Source: Nocardiopsis alba DSM 43377 (lineage in GTDB: Bacteria > Actinomycetota > Actinomycetes > Streptosporangiales > Streptosporangiaceae). From it: a DNA stretch of 50,601 bases. How positions within the stretch are numbered: position 1 is the stretch's first letter; each line of letters opens with the position of its first letter. Of the stretch, positions 17,108 to 25,380 are shown one piece after another. The stretch spans positions 1 to 50,601 of the forward strand of contig NZ_ANAC01000032.1 in the NCBI RefSeq assembly GCF_000341225.1, given 5' to 3'. The notes below the pieces were generated by a model. That model ran no database searches, had not been told where the DNA came from, and saw only the letters and a program-made list of their open reading frames with translations. A program made the position numbers and the translations under genes.

Positions 17108-18201
17108 GTGCGCAGCAGGTGTGGGTGGTGCTGGAGCCGCGCGACGCGGTGCAGGTTCGCGACGGCCGGGCGTTCGAGGCCGGAGGGGCGGCGCGCACTC
17201 GGCGGCCTTGGCCCAGCACCATCGCGGGTGCGATAGGTGCGGCGTGGGGTGGCGACGGGCAGTTGGCCGCGGTGCGCGGTCCGGTACTGGCTCGTCGGGA
17301 CACGACCACCGGATCTTGGGCACCGGGGTTCACGGTTCCGGCCGATGTGGTGCCGACCGAGGGGCCGGGGAGGGTGTGGCGGCGCCTACGCCCGGAACCG
17401 AGCGGGGCGATCACAGACCTGGACGAGGAAGGGCTGCTGTGGTTGAACGCTCCCGATGCCGGGGCCTTCGATGAGCACGCCTGGTGGGATGCCCGGGCGA
17501 TGGGCGCCTACTTGAGCGGGGCGGAGCTGAACCTGCGGCGAGCGGTGCGCACCTCCTCACCGGTGGCAGTCGAACACCGGGTGGGGATCGCCCGCCAGGA
17601 TCGGCGGGTACGCGACGCCCACCTGTACTCCAGCGATTTCCTGCGGTTGCGGGAGAACGCCTCCGAACAGTGGGCGTTCGCGGCCCAGTGCTCCCTGCTT
17701 CCCGGCCAGAGGATCCCTGAACGGTTGAGGCCGGTGCGGTTGGGCGGTGAAAGCCGCCTGGCCGATGTACGAGTGGTGCAGGGTCTGGACTTTCCCCCGC
17801 CGCCCGAGGTGCTCCCGGGTGGACGGGTACTGGTGTACCTGGTCACCCCTGGGGTGTGGCGACGGCGTGGGTCCGACGGTGAATGGCGGAACACGTGGCG
17901 GCCCTCGATCCCCGCGAACGCGCGGCTGGTCGCGGCCGCGGTGCCCTCACCGATGCCGGTGGCCACCGCCCGCCCCGACGGGCGGGGAGGTCTGGAGCAG
18001 GCCCGGTTGCGGTGGGCCGTTCCCGCCGGGTCGGTGTACCTGCTGGAGTTCACCGGCCCCGACCCGGAGACCGCCGCCTTGGCCTGGGCGAGTGAACGCC
18101 ATGGGCGGGCGTGGGGTGATGGTGAGGACAACGAGGACCGTATCGGCCGTCGGCTGGCCACAGCCGGGTTCGGCCTGATGTTGACAGGGACGTGGTCGTG
18201 A
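17104..18201 (+). CDS. cmr3: Cmr3, RAMP (Cas5-like) subunit
   Basis: Caps the crRNA 5' handle in the Cmr complex. 365 residues from GTG 17104, which overlaps the cas10 stop as GTGA; GGAGG at 17091-17095 gives 8-nt spacing (GTG 17101 is an alternative). The N-terminal PRDAVQVRDGRAFEAGGAARTRRPWPSTIAGAI shows the Cmr3 signature of a G-x-PF/F-rich start followed by PSTIAGA. C-terminal GRRLATAGFGLMLTG is the glycine-rich RAMP end. Second of the backbone genes in the operon. Confidence 0.92.
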   Translation: MSAQQVWVVLEPRDAVQVRDGRAFEAGGAARTRRPWPSTIAGAIGAAWGGDGQLAAVRGPVLARRDTTTGSWAPGFTVPADVVPTEGPGRVWRRLRPEPSGAITDLDEEGLLWLNAPDAGAFDEHAWWDARAMGAYLSGAELNLRRAVRTSSPVAVEHRVGIARQDRRVRDAHLYSSDFLRLRENASEQWAFAAQCSLLPGQRIPERLRPVRLGGESRLADVRVVQGLDFPPPPEVLPGGRVLVYLVTPGVWRRRGSDGEWRNTWRPSIPANARLVAAAVPSPMPVATARPDGRGGLEQARLRWAVPAGSVYLLEFTGPDPETAALAWASERHGRAWGDGEDNEDRIGRRLATAGFGLMLTGTWS

Positions 18202-19124
18202 CCGAGTTCGTGGTGTTCTTGTGCGCTGAATCCCCGCTGCACGCGGGGGCGTCCGACAGCGAGGGGGTGATCGATCTGCCCATTCAGCGGGAGGTGCACA
18301 CCCGGTATCCGACGGTGTACGGGCAAAGCCTCAAGGGTGCCTGGCGCCAGGCCGCCGAAGAACGGGTCTCCTACTCCGCTTCGGGGGCGGGCGCGCGGTG
18401 GAAGGAGTCGGATGTGCACGCGCTGTTCGGCTCTCCCGTCTCCCAACGGCAGGCGACCACGCCGGGGCTGGTGTCGGTGGGTGACGCCCAGCTCGTGGCG
18501 CTGCCGGTCCCCACTCTCCAGCGCACCTTCGCGTGGGCGACGTCGTCGTTGGCGTTGAGCCGCCTGGCCCGCAAGTACAAGACCGTGGGCATCACGGTCC
18601 CGGCCGCGGTACCGACGAATCCGGCCGAGGCGGTGGCTACCGACACCGACTGGTCGGGTCGGCAGGCGTTGGGACCGCTGGTGCTGGACGTGCATGCCAC
18701 CGCAGGGGAACAGAGCCGGTTGTTGGCCGAGTGGGCACGACGTATCTCCACCCAGGCCTTCGACGACGATGCGGCGTTCGAGTGGTTCTCCACGAAGTTC
18801 GCTCGGGACCTGGTGCTGGTGGACGGTGAGGCGATGACCACGCTGGTGCAGGAGTGCACCGAGGTCAGCGTGCGGGTGCAGCTGAACGAGAACAAGACGG
18901 TGGCCAACGGCCCCTTCCACAGCGAGTACCTGCCCGCGGAGACGGTACTGGCGTGCTCGTTGCACCTGCGCCCCGCACCGGGGAGAACCGAAGTGGATCA
19001 ACACCATGTGGACCTGCTACGGGACCTATTGCACGGTTCCGGTTGCGTTCTGCACCGCATCGGTGGAGACGAGACCCTGGGTAAGGGGCTGGTGTGGACG
19101 CGCCTGGCCTCCGAGGAGGGCTGA
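18198..19124 (+). CDS. cmr4: Cmr4, Cas7-like backbone RNase subunit
   Basis: Forms the helical backbone and cleaves target RNA. 308 residues from GTG 18198 (GTGA overlap with cmr3). The segment SPLHAGASDSEGVIDLPIQRE is the Cmr4 N-terminal motif; Asp 26 in VIDLPIQRE sits at the position of the catalytic Asp known for Cmr4, so RNase activity is expected. TVYGQSLKGAWRQ (39-51) is the conserved SxKG RAMP motif, and the C-terminus has GGDETLGKGLVWTRL. Adjacent to cmr5 by a TGATG junction. Confidence 0.94.
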   Translation: MTEFVVFLCAESPLHAGASDSEGVIDLPIQREVHTRYPTVYGQSLKGAWRQAAEERVSYSASGAGARWKESDVHALFGSPVSQRQATTPGLVSVGDAQLVALPVPTLQRTFAWATSSLALSRLARKYKTVGITVPAAVPTNPAEAVATDTDWSGRQALGPLVLDVHATAGEQSRLLAEWARRISTQAFDDDAAFEWFSTKFARDLVLVDGEAMTTLVQECTEVSVRVQLNENKTVANGPFHSEYLPAETVLACSLHLRPAPGRTEVDQHHVDLLRDLLHGSGCVLHRIGGDETLGKGLVWTRLASEEG

Positions 19125-19546
19125 TGCGGCGCGTCGACCAGAACATGGCGCGCTCGGCGGCCGGCCTGCTCCCCCAGGTGGAGGGCGAACACGCCAAGGA
19201 ACTGCGTACCCGGTTCCGGCACCTACCGGTCCAGTTGCACTCCAGCGGCCTGGCCTCGACCTATGTGTTCCTGGCCTCCCGGGCGGCGTCGGCGTCCTCC
19301 CCACACCTGCGGCGCGCCTACACCGAGGTCGCCCAGCGCATCCGTACCCATCTGGCCGAGGGACACCTCATCGACGCCGAACTGGGCACGGCTCCCGCGC
19401 CCGGGGTGCACCGGGCCATGCTGGAGGCCCTGGCGGGAATGGACTCCGTCTCCTACGCACGTGCCACCCGGGAGATCGCGGTGCTGTTCTCCTGGCTGCG
19501 TCGCCTGGCCGATGCGGTCTACCCGCCGGACCGAGGGACATCATGA
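19124..19546 (+). CDS. cmr5: Cmr5, small (Cas11-like) subunit
   Basis: All-helical subunit of the inner filament, binding target RNA. 140 residues, normal for Cmr5. The segment LPVQLHSSGLASTYVFLASRA matches the conserved Cmr5 helix in which a GLA.T..FL pattern recurs. Start ATG 19124 overlaps the cmr4 stop by one base. Little else is diagnostic, so the call rests on this motif, size and place between cmr4 and cmr6. Confidence 0.9.
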   Translation: MRRVDQNMARSAAGLLPQVEGEHAKELRTRFRHLPVQLHSSGLASTYVFLASRAASASSPHLRRAYTEVAQRIRTHLAEGHLIDAELGTAPAPGVHRAMLEALAGMDSVSYARATREIAVLFSWLRRLADAVYPPDRGTS

Positions 19547-20604
19547 CCCCCACGCCTCGGAAGTTCTCACCGAAGGACATGCCGAGTTCCCGCACCACGC
19601 CGGAACCTCCGGCCCGGGGCCCTGCCCAGGGCCAAGGGGGACGTGCCCGGGCCGATGGTGGCGATGGTGGTGGTCGGGTGAGCGTTCCCAGCGTGGGTCC
19701 TCTGGGAACGCTCCTTCAGGCCACCTGGGTCGAGAGCTCCGGACAGCCCCCATCGGTACTGGTCGGGCCGGGTGACCTCCGGGACGCCAACGCCCTGACC
19801 CTCCTGCGCTCCACCGCCTTCGCCCAGTTCACCGACACCGGCGTGGACCTGCCCGAACAGGGCACCCACGCTCTGCTTTCCTGGGCGCAGGAGAACGACC
19901 TGGGGCAGGTACCCGAGCATGTGGCGGCGGCCTCGGCCCGCCGTGCCCACGCCCTGAAGCAGATGGAGGCCCAAGGGCTGTACGTGCGTCGCCTGCGGCT
20001 GTCCCCGCAATGGCGGCTCGCCATCGGTCTGGGCGACAAGGCCAACGCCCACGAGATCGGCATGACCCTGCACGGCACCTACGGGTGGCCGATCATCCCA
20101 GGCTCCACGATCAAGGGCGCCACGGCCCACTACGCCTGGAACCTCCCCGGAAGTACTCCAGATCGGGAAGAGAAGTTCCTGGACGTGTTCGGACTTCCTC
20201 TCCCGCCCGGCCGCAAGCCCCGCCATGAAGCAGAAGAAGGGCGGCCTAAGGCGAGGCGGGGGCGGGTGCGGTTCTTGGACGCCTTCGCCGACCAAAGACC
20301 CGTCCGGGTGCGCATGGACGTGCTCACCCCCCACGCCAAGCCCTACCACGACACCACCAACATCCTCCGGGACACCGTCTCGGTCGTGCCCCCCGCCGAA
20401 CACCTGCAGCCCACGGTGGTGCGATTTCTGACCATCACCGGTGGCGCCTTCTCCGTGGATCTGGTCGGCGAGAGGGCCACGGACGTCGATCAGGCGGCCA
20501 CCTGGGTGGAGACGGCCGCTCGGGACGAGGGTCTGGGCGCCAAGACCTCGGCCGGATACGGCTACATGAACGCCGGAAACGATCACGATGGAGACCAACT
20601 GTGA
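19543..20604 (+). CDS. cmr6: Cmr6, Cas7-like RAMP subunit
   Basis: Backbone subunit near the crRNA 3' end. 353 residues from ATG 19543 (ATGA overlap). The first ~50 residues are low-complexity and Gly/Pro-rich (ARGPAQGQGGRARADGGDGGG), unusual for the family. The core motif GWPIIPGSTIKGATAHYAW contains the RAMP SxxKG element; GLGAKTSAGYGYM near the C-terminus is the glycine-rich loop. An internal basic insertion PPGRKPRHEAEEGRPKARRG (about 228-247) precedes RVRFLDAF. A longer upstream open frame is rejected because it overlaps cmr5. Confidence 0.93.
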   Translation: MTPTPRKFSPKDMPSSRTTPEPPARGPAQGQGGRARADGGDGGGRVSVPSVGPLGTLLQATWVESSGQPPSVLVGPGDLRDANALTLLRSTAFAQFTDTGVDLPEQGTHALLSWAQENDLGQVPEHVAAASARRAHALKQMEAQGLYVRRLRLSPQWRLAIGLGDKANAHEIGMTLHGTYGWPIIPGSTIKGATAHYAWNLPGSTPDREEKFLDVFGLPLPPGRKPRHEAEEGRPKARRGRVRFLDAFADQRPVRVRMDVLTPHAKPYHDTTNILRDTVSVVPPAEHLQPTVVRFLTITGGAFSVDLVGERATDVDQAATWVETAARDEGLGAKTSAGYGYMNAGNDHDGDQL

Positions 20605-21578
20605 CCGTGCATCTGATCTCGGTGGGGATCAGCCTCGCCGACTTCTTCTCCACCGCCACCGATGAGGAGCGTTGGGGCGGCTACATCACCGAGGCCCAGA
20701 AGATCGAGGAATTCTGGGACAAGGACCGGCTCGGCTTGGCTCCCGCCGCCTCGACCCGTACCGAGGCCGATCTCTTGCACGCCGCCTTCGCCTTGGACGC
20801 AGGGGTGGACCTTCCGCGGTTCAACGCCCTGAGCTTCCTCCAAACCTTGGCCGACGAAGTGCGTCCGGAGACCTGGACCACCCGCCGCGGCCTGTCGGCG
20901 GAACTGGATACGATCCTCGCCCACGGGCTGCGACGGATCGTCGACACCGACCTGACCGTGCTGCTGTGCAGCGACACGCCCAAAGGGCGGGCCTGCGGGA
21001 TCTGGACCGCCATCAGCCTGGCCGGAGGAGATGTCGGTCGGGTGCTGTACCTGGACGGCATCGACGTCGACACCCACCTGGAGCGCCCCGAGAACGGTCG
21101 CATCGTGGTGGTGAACGTCCCTGGGCTCGACGCCACCAAGGACTCGGAGTTCCACACCTCCATGAAGGCCGTGGGCCACCTGGGACGGCTGCTCATCGGC
21201 CACGACGACCGGCCGGCGCTGATCGGAGCCAAGGAACCCGTGTGGTTCCATCTCACGGGCGGGTACAGGGCCACCATCCCCTACCTGATCGCCGCCGCCG
21301 AATGGCTGCGCAGCCTCGGCCACGACGCTCAGGCTCACGTGCTCCCGGAGAAGGCGGAAGGTACCGTCCCCATCCCGTTGCGGCGCCTACGTCCGGACTG
21401 GGTGCACAGCGAGCTCGCCGGGTTCGACAGCCGCGGGTTGAGCGACAGTCGCCCCGAGGACGGACTACTGGAGGGGTACGCCTACGAGCTGCGAGGCGAC
21501 GGGTCGGCGTTGACGAGCTTCGGGATGGGCATGCGGGTGTTCTTCAACATCGCCGCCGGCTCCGAGTCGCCACTGTGA
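20601..21578 (+). CDS. CARF-domain protein (Cas_APE2256-like), putative cyclic-oligoadenylate sensor or ring nuclease
   Basis: 325 residues, coupled to cmr6 by ATGA at 20601. The fold matches the CARF group related to PF09651: N-terminal HLISVGISLADFF, then LTVLLCSDTPKGRACGIW (119-135; SDTPxG loop) and VWFHLTGGYRATIPYLIAAA (214-233; the TGG loop). In most CARF proteins a Lys follows TGG-x; here it is Arg 223. Residues 20-110 and 270-325 are extra and not recognised; I see no convincing HEPN, PD-(D/E)xK or other effector domain. It may sense cOA and control the membrane protein encoded next, or degrade cOA as a ring nuclease. Confidence 0.78.
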   Translation: MTVHLISVGISLADFFSTATDEERWGGYITEAQKIEEFWDKDRLGLAPAASTRTEADLLHAAFALDAGVDLPRFNALSFLQTLADEVRPETWTTRRGLSAELDTILAHGLRRIVDTDLTVLLCSDTPKGRACGIWTAISLAGGDVGRVLYLDGIDVDTHLERPENGRIVVVNVPGLDATKDSEFHTSMKAVGHLGRLLIGHDDRPALIGAKEPVWFHLTGGYRATIPYLIAAAEWLRSLGHDAQAHVLPEKAEGTVPIPLRRLRPDWVHSELAGFDSRGLSDSRPEDGLLEGYAYELRGDGSALTSFGMGMRVFFNIAAGSESPL

Positions 21579-23143
21579 CCACGGAACAGCCCCTAGAGAT
21601 CGACCTTCTCCTGGCGCAGCGCTTGGCCGCAGGGGTGGATCCCATTGTGCACGCGTACCGGTCCGGTGACCATCAGGACACCGACGCCAAGGCCTTGGCC
21701 GCCCCCGAGGTGGTCCAAGCGCTCATGCCCGCCAGGGACGTACAGTCCATCACCGACCTGCCCACCCCCGAACAGGTGGACGGACACTTGGCGGCATTGA
21801 GCGAAGTGCTATGCCGTACCCGCGCCAGGTTCACCGCCGCCCTGCACCACCCTCTGTACGTCGTGCCTCCGATGGCCGATCGCCTCGGCGCCTCGGTGAG
21901 CGTGCGCCTGCAATGGGTCCTGATGTGCTGGATCTCCGAAGCCACCTGGCAGGCCTTGCACTCCACAGATGCCGGAATACAGGTCCCGCTCACCGACACC
22001 GAAGCCGACCTACTGCGCCCCCTTGCCGCCCGCCAGCGCTTTCTCGTCTTGGCAGAAGCCTTTCGCGGTGACCGTCCCACCGGTCAGCGCGGACCCCAAG
22101 ACGACGCCGACCGGGTCTTCGGAACTCAGAGCACCCACCTGTTCCTGGCCCGTGCCGCTCAGGCCCGGTGGGAATGGACCGGAATCCTGCACCGCCACCA
22201 ATCCCACCCTCTGCTGGCCGCCGCCACCTCTTCCCAGCTCGAAGCCGAACTCGACCAGCTGCTGTTCGACCACCCCGGCTCCGGACCGCCGTTGAGCGTG
22301 TCCTCGAACCGGCTGCGCCAACGCCAACGGGGAAACGACCCTGTCGGGTACAGTGCTGACGACGACCAGACCATCACCGCGCTGGTCGAACACCACTTGC
22401 TGCCCCGCTACCGGTGGGGCGCCGCCCGGCGTTCGTCCTGGGCACTGACCCGCTATCCCCGCTGGGCGAAGACCATCACCACGATCATCTTCGTCCTCTG
22501 CGCGGTAGTCGTGGGGTTGATCGGAGCCTCGGCCCTGTGGCCCACCCTGTTCGGGCACTCCACCCTGGGCACCGCCGCAGCTCTGGTCTGCCTGACCTAT
22601 CTGACCGGAGCCGTCGGAGTCACCGTGCACGGGCGGTCCTGGGCATGGCCGTGGCTGCTGCGCGTCCCGGCCGCTGCGGCGATCGGCCTGTTCATGGTCA
22701 CCACCATGCACCCCTCCTGGTGGCATGCCGCGTTTCGCCAAGCGGGCATGAGCCTGCCCCCCGACGCACCGCCTCCGCCGGTGCAACCGCAGTGGGTCGC
22801 GCTCGGGTTCGCCGTGGCCGCGCTGGCCTACTTGATCGTCAATGCCCGAAACACCGGCCTGAGCACCTCTGCGGCACTCGGCCGAGCCATCGGTGTGTGG
22901 GCGCTGGCGGCGTTGCACGCACTGTTCGTGGCCCTGTGCGGGATCGCCTGGGCCGTCCCGGTGTTCAGCGAGGACGGAACCGTGTTCCGAGCGGCCTGGA
23001 CCGACTACCCGCAGGCGGCTTTGGTGTGCCTGGCCCAAGCCGGCTCCTGGTGCCTGGCCGCAGGGGTGTTCTCCCAGATGCTCTGGGACGGCCGCCCGTT
23101 GACGGCACCGCTGACCCACACCCACTGGCGCGACGAGAGGTGA
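21575..23143 (+). CDS. unrecognised multi-pass membrane protein, candidate type III effector
   Basis: 522 residues from GTG 21575, overlapping the CARF stop as GTGA. Residues 1-290 are soluble, probably helical, with no domain I recognise. Residues about 299-320, 331-351, 359-377, 406-423, 439-461 and 478-500 form six likely transmembrane segments; a Pro-rich loop lies at 394-404. The C-tail is short (WRDER). It is embedded between the CARF gene and cmr1 in an operon of overlapping genes, so it is almost certainly part of the type III-B response. A plausible role is a membrane-acting effector triggered through the CARF partner. No CARF, SAVED, CorA or Csx23-like feature is visible in it. Confidence 0.8.
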   Translation: MTTEQPLEIDLLLAQRLAAGVDPIVHAYRSGDHQDTDAKALAAPEVVQALMPARDVQSITDLPTPEQVDGHLAALSEVLCRTRARFTAALHHPLYVVPPMADRLGASVSVRLQWVLMCWISEATWQALHSTDAGIQVPLTDTEADLLRPLAARQRFLVLAEAFRGDRPTGQRGPQDDADRVFGTQSTHLFLARAAQARWEWTGILHRHQSHPLLAAATSSQLEAELDQLLFDHPGSGPPLSVSSNRLRQRQRGNDPVGYSADDDQTITALVEHHLLPRYRWGAARRSSWALTRYPRWAKTITTIIFVLCAVVVGLIGASALWPTLFGHSTLGTAAALVCLTYLTGAVGVTVHGRSWAWPWLLRVPAAAAIGLFMVTTMHPSWWHAAFRQAGMSLPPDAPPPPVQPQWVALGFAVAALAYLIVNARNTGLSTSAALGRAIGVWALAALHALFVALCGIAWAVPVFSEDGTVFRAAWTDYPQAALVCLAQAGSWCLAAGVFSQMLWDGRPLTAPLTHTHWRDER

Positions 23144-23146
23144 CCC

Positions 23147-24340
23147 ATGTGGAGCACACTGCACCTGCAGACCATGACCCCGGTGTTCAACTCCGACGGT
23201 GACCTGAGACAAGCCGAGATCCGCGTTCCCTCCCTGCGCGGCGGTATGAGGGTCTGGCTGCGCGCGATGGCCGGGGTCCTGGTCGGCGACCAGCTGCACC
23301 GCCTCCGAAGGATCGAGGATCGCGTCCTCGGTGCCACCGACCACGCCTCCCCCATACGACTACGGATTTATCGTCAGCCCGACGGCGAGTACCGACCGTC
23401 CCCCGATTTCCTGGCCGACCCTGTCCACAACAAATGGATCGGCTATCTCCTCGGTCCCGGCCTCACCACCCGATCCGGCAGGGCCACCCACCTGGCACGC
23501 GCCTACGTGCCTGCAGGAAAGGATTTCAAGCTCCAGGTGCGGTTGGTCGGTGACGACCACGACGCCCAGCAGTGCGCGCTGGCAGCACTGTGGTTGAGCC
23601 TGACCTACGGCGGTATCGGCGCCCGCACCCGGCGCGGCTTCGGAGCCGTGCGTATCACCGGAACCGAAGGGCCCCTGCCCGAGAAGGGGTGGCTCACCAC
23701 GGACCTGAACACCCCCGACCTCGACCATTACTCCCGCGTCCGGTACTTGTGGCCCAGTGGCCCCGCCGAGGCCGCCATGCGCGCCCTGAGCCGTATCGCT
23801 GCCAAAGTGGGCGCCACCGGTATACACCACTGGGACTCGGCACCCACGTATCCGGTGCTCTCCAAGAAGTACACCCTGGCCGCGGTGAACGGAGGCGAAG
23901 CGTCGCGAAGCTGGCAGGATGCATTGGCGTTGGCCGGGCGGGAGCTGCGGTACTTCCGTGCCGAAGTCGACGATGAGAAGCGAGGCCCCAAGACCTTGGG
24001 GTGGGAGGAGGTCATCAAGGGCGACGAGGTCGAGTTGCCGATGGCCGCGCTCGGCCTTCCGCTGATCTACGACAAAGGAAATGAAGTCCACGTCAGTGAA
24101 GGTGAGGAGAAACTGCGCAGAGCCTCACCCCTGTGGCTGCGTCCGGTCGGAGCAGACCACTCTTGGAGGCTGTTCTCCTTCGCATTCCTGAACAAGTTCC
24201 TCCCGGGTAAGGACCAGAAGGTACATGTGTGGAAGGACCGCCAACGCGGTAAGGAACTGACCGTCAACACCGAACACGCACACGTTCTGGTAAAAAAATG
24301 GATCGACACCCTCGCCCGTGGCGACACGTTCACGCGCTAG
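23147..24340 (+). CDS. cmr1: Cmr1, RAMP subunit
   Basis: 397 residues, normal for Cmr1, which closes the complex at the crRNA 3' end. N-terminal TPVFNSDGDLRQAEIRVPSLRG and MRVWLRAMAG match the Cmr1 start (TP-F, E-R-PS-RG, R-W-RA). Central YGGIGARTRRGFGAVRI is its glycine-rich RAMP loop; RRASPLWLRP and FSFAFLNKFLP are C-terminal family segments. ATG 23147 follows the membrane-protein stop by 3 bp. Last gene of the operon, displaced from its more usual place beside cas10. A truncated paralogue lies at 25378-26199. Confidence 0.93.
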   Translation: MWSTLHLQTMTPVFNSDGDLRQAEIRVPSLRGGMRVWLRAMAGVLVGDQLHRLRRIEDRVLGATDHASPIRLRIYRQPDGEYRPSPDFLADPVHNKWIGYLLGPGLTTRSGRATHLARAYVPAGKDFKLQVRLVGDDHDAQQCALAALWLSLTYGGIGARTRRGFGAVRITGTEGPLPEKGWLTTDLNTPDLDHYSRVRYLWPSGPAEAAMRALSRIAAKVGATGIHHWDSAPTYPVLSKKYTLAAVNGGEASRSWQDALALAGRELRYFRAEVDDEKRGPKTLGWEEVIKGDEVELPMAALGLPLIYDKGNEVHVSEGEEKLRRASPLWLRPVGADHSWRLFSFAFLNKFLPGKDQKVHVWKDRQRGKELTVNTEHAHVLVKKWIDTLARGDTFTR

Positions 24341-24491
24341 GATCCACGGTTCCGATAGGACGTCGGGGGAGCCGGAGTCGAGTAGGTGGATTTCAGCGTC
24401 GCACCGGCGCGGCGAGCAGAACCGGAGGATCACTGAAGAATTACGCTCACCCACCAGCATTCCAGGGTACTGACCTGCGGCTTTACCCTCG
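24341..24491. other. spacer between cmr1 and the first type III array
   Basis: No gene. If the array is read rightward this should contain its leader, but nothing like it precedes the second type III array. Confidence 0.4.
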
Positions 24492-25172
24492 GTCCTCAAA
24501 GCCCGTTCAGGGCATGGCAACTTCCAGCCGGCCGAGGCGGCGACCCACCAGGCGGTGTCCTCAAAGCCCGTTCAGGGCATGGCAACGTGACGTGTCCGAT
24601 GTAGGCCAGACGGCTGGTGAGGTCCTCAAAGCCCGTACAGGGCATGGAAACCGGTCTCTTTCACAGGGGGAAGTGGGGTCAGGGTGAGTCCTCAAAGCCC
24701 GTACAGGGCATGGAAACGGGACGGGGATCAGGGGTTCGGTCGCGACGTCCCAGTCCTCAAAGCCCGTACAGGGCATGGAAACGCAGGGCCATCGGCCCCT
24801 CCCATCAAGTCTGTATTCGTCCTCAAAGCCCGTACAGGGCATGGAAACCCGAGCGTGCCCAGGCGTCCGTGTAGGTAGTCCTCGTCCTCAAAGCCCGTAC
24901 AGGGCATGGAAACTGCCCGGCGGGCGAGGTGCAGGTGTAGACGTCGTGTCCTCAAAGCCCGTACAGGGCATGGAAACCCGTTGGTGATGAGGGTGCCGCA
25001 AAGGTCGAAGCGGTCCCCAAAGCCCGTATAGGGCATGGCAACTAGGCAGGGCCGTAGAACTCGTCCCCGCATAGGGAATCCTCAAAGCTCGTACAGGGCA
25101 TGGAAACCGGGGTGGGGCCACGGCATGGTGATGTCATCCCCCGTCCTCAAAGCCCGTTCAGGGCATGGAAAC
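24492..25172. CRISPR. type III CRISPR array 1, 11 repeats
   Basis: Eleven 30-bp repeats at 24492, 24557, 24622, 24688, 24753, 24819, 24884, 24948, 25013, 25078 and 25143, period 64-66. The repeat begins GTCCTCAAAGCCCGTACAGG and ends GCATGGAAAC, with a short GCCC/GGGC stem. The first two repeats and the ninth end ATGGCAAC, and the loop is TTC or TAC at different positions. The ending ATGGAAAC resembles the 8-nt 5' handle of type III crRNAs and suggests rightward reading; the conserved right flank (25173 onward) suggests the reverse. Confidence 0.97.
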
Positions 25173-25380
25173 GTGGCGTCACGAGCCCAGTAGGGCCGGT
25201 TTTCGATACACCGGTGAGACAGCACGATGTCCGGGATCTCGTGGAAGTTGGTCGCGTCATAGTTCACGTCTGGCAGATCAAGGCCGCCCCGAGTGGCCTC
25301 CGATCAATGACACGTGGCCTCGGAATCCCATCGCTTTACCGTGTCCATACCGGCTCGAGTTGTACGGTCTGTGAAAGATG
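25173..25380. repeat. array-associated flank repeat, copy 1
   Basis: About 205 bp that align almost without gaps, at roughly 70 percent by eye, to the sequence after array 2 (27149-27355). Both begin GTGGCGTCACG directly at the last repeat, contain CCGGTTYTCGATACACCGG (a stem with CCGGT/ACCGG), CAGCACGATGTC and CGCTTTACCG, and end GTGAAAGATG. It is either a leader for leftward transcription, a conserved trailer, or part of an old segmental duplication. The last ATG is the first codon of the truncated cmr1. Confidence 0.75.

Noticed and set aside
19006..19542. Upstream extension of cmr6
   Set aside because: It overlaps cmr5 completely in another frame and has no recognisable content; ATG 19543 overlaps the cmr5 stop.
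20672..21574. An 823-codon frame ending with the membrane protein
   Set aside because: Its first ~300 codons are the off-frame reading of the CARF gene and are Arg/Gly-rich; the GTG at 21575 with the overlapping stop is the real start.
20601..21578. HEPN-type RxxxxxxH (R53-H60) in the CARF protein
   Set aside because: It lies outside any helical HEPN-like context and lacks a polar residue after Arg; I treat it as chance.
21575..23143. R85-x5-H91 in the membrane protein as a HEPN nuclease site
   Set aside because: The residue after Arg is Phe and the surrounding sequence does not resemble HEPN helices; too weak to claim.
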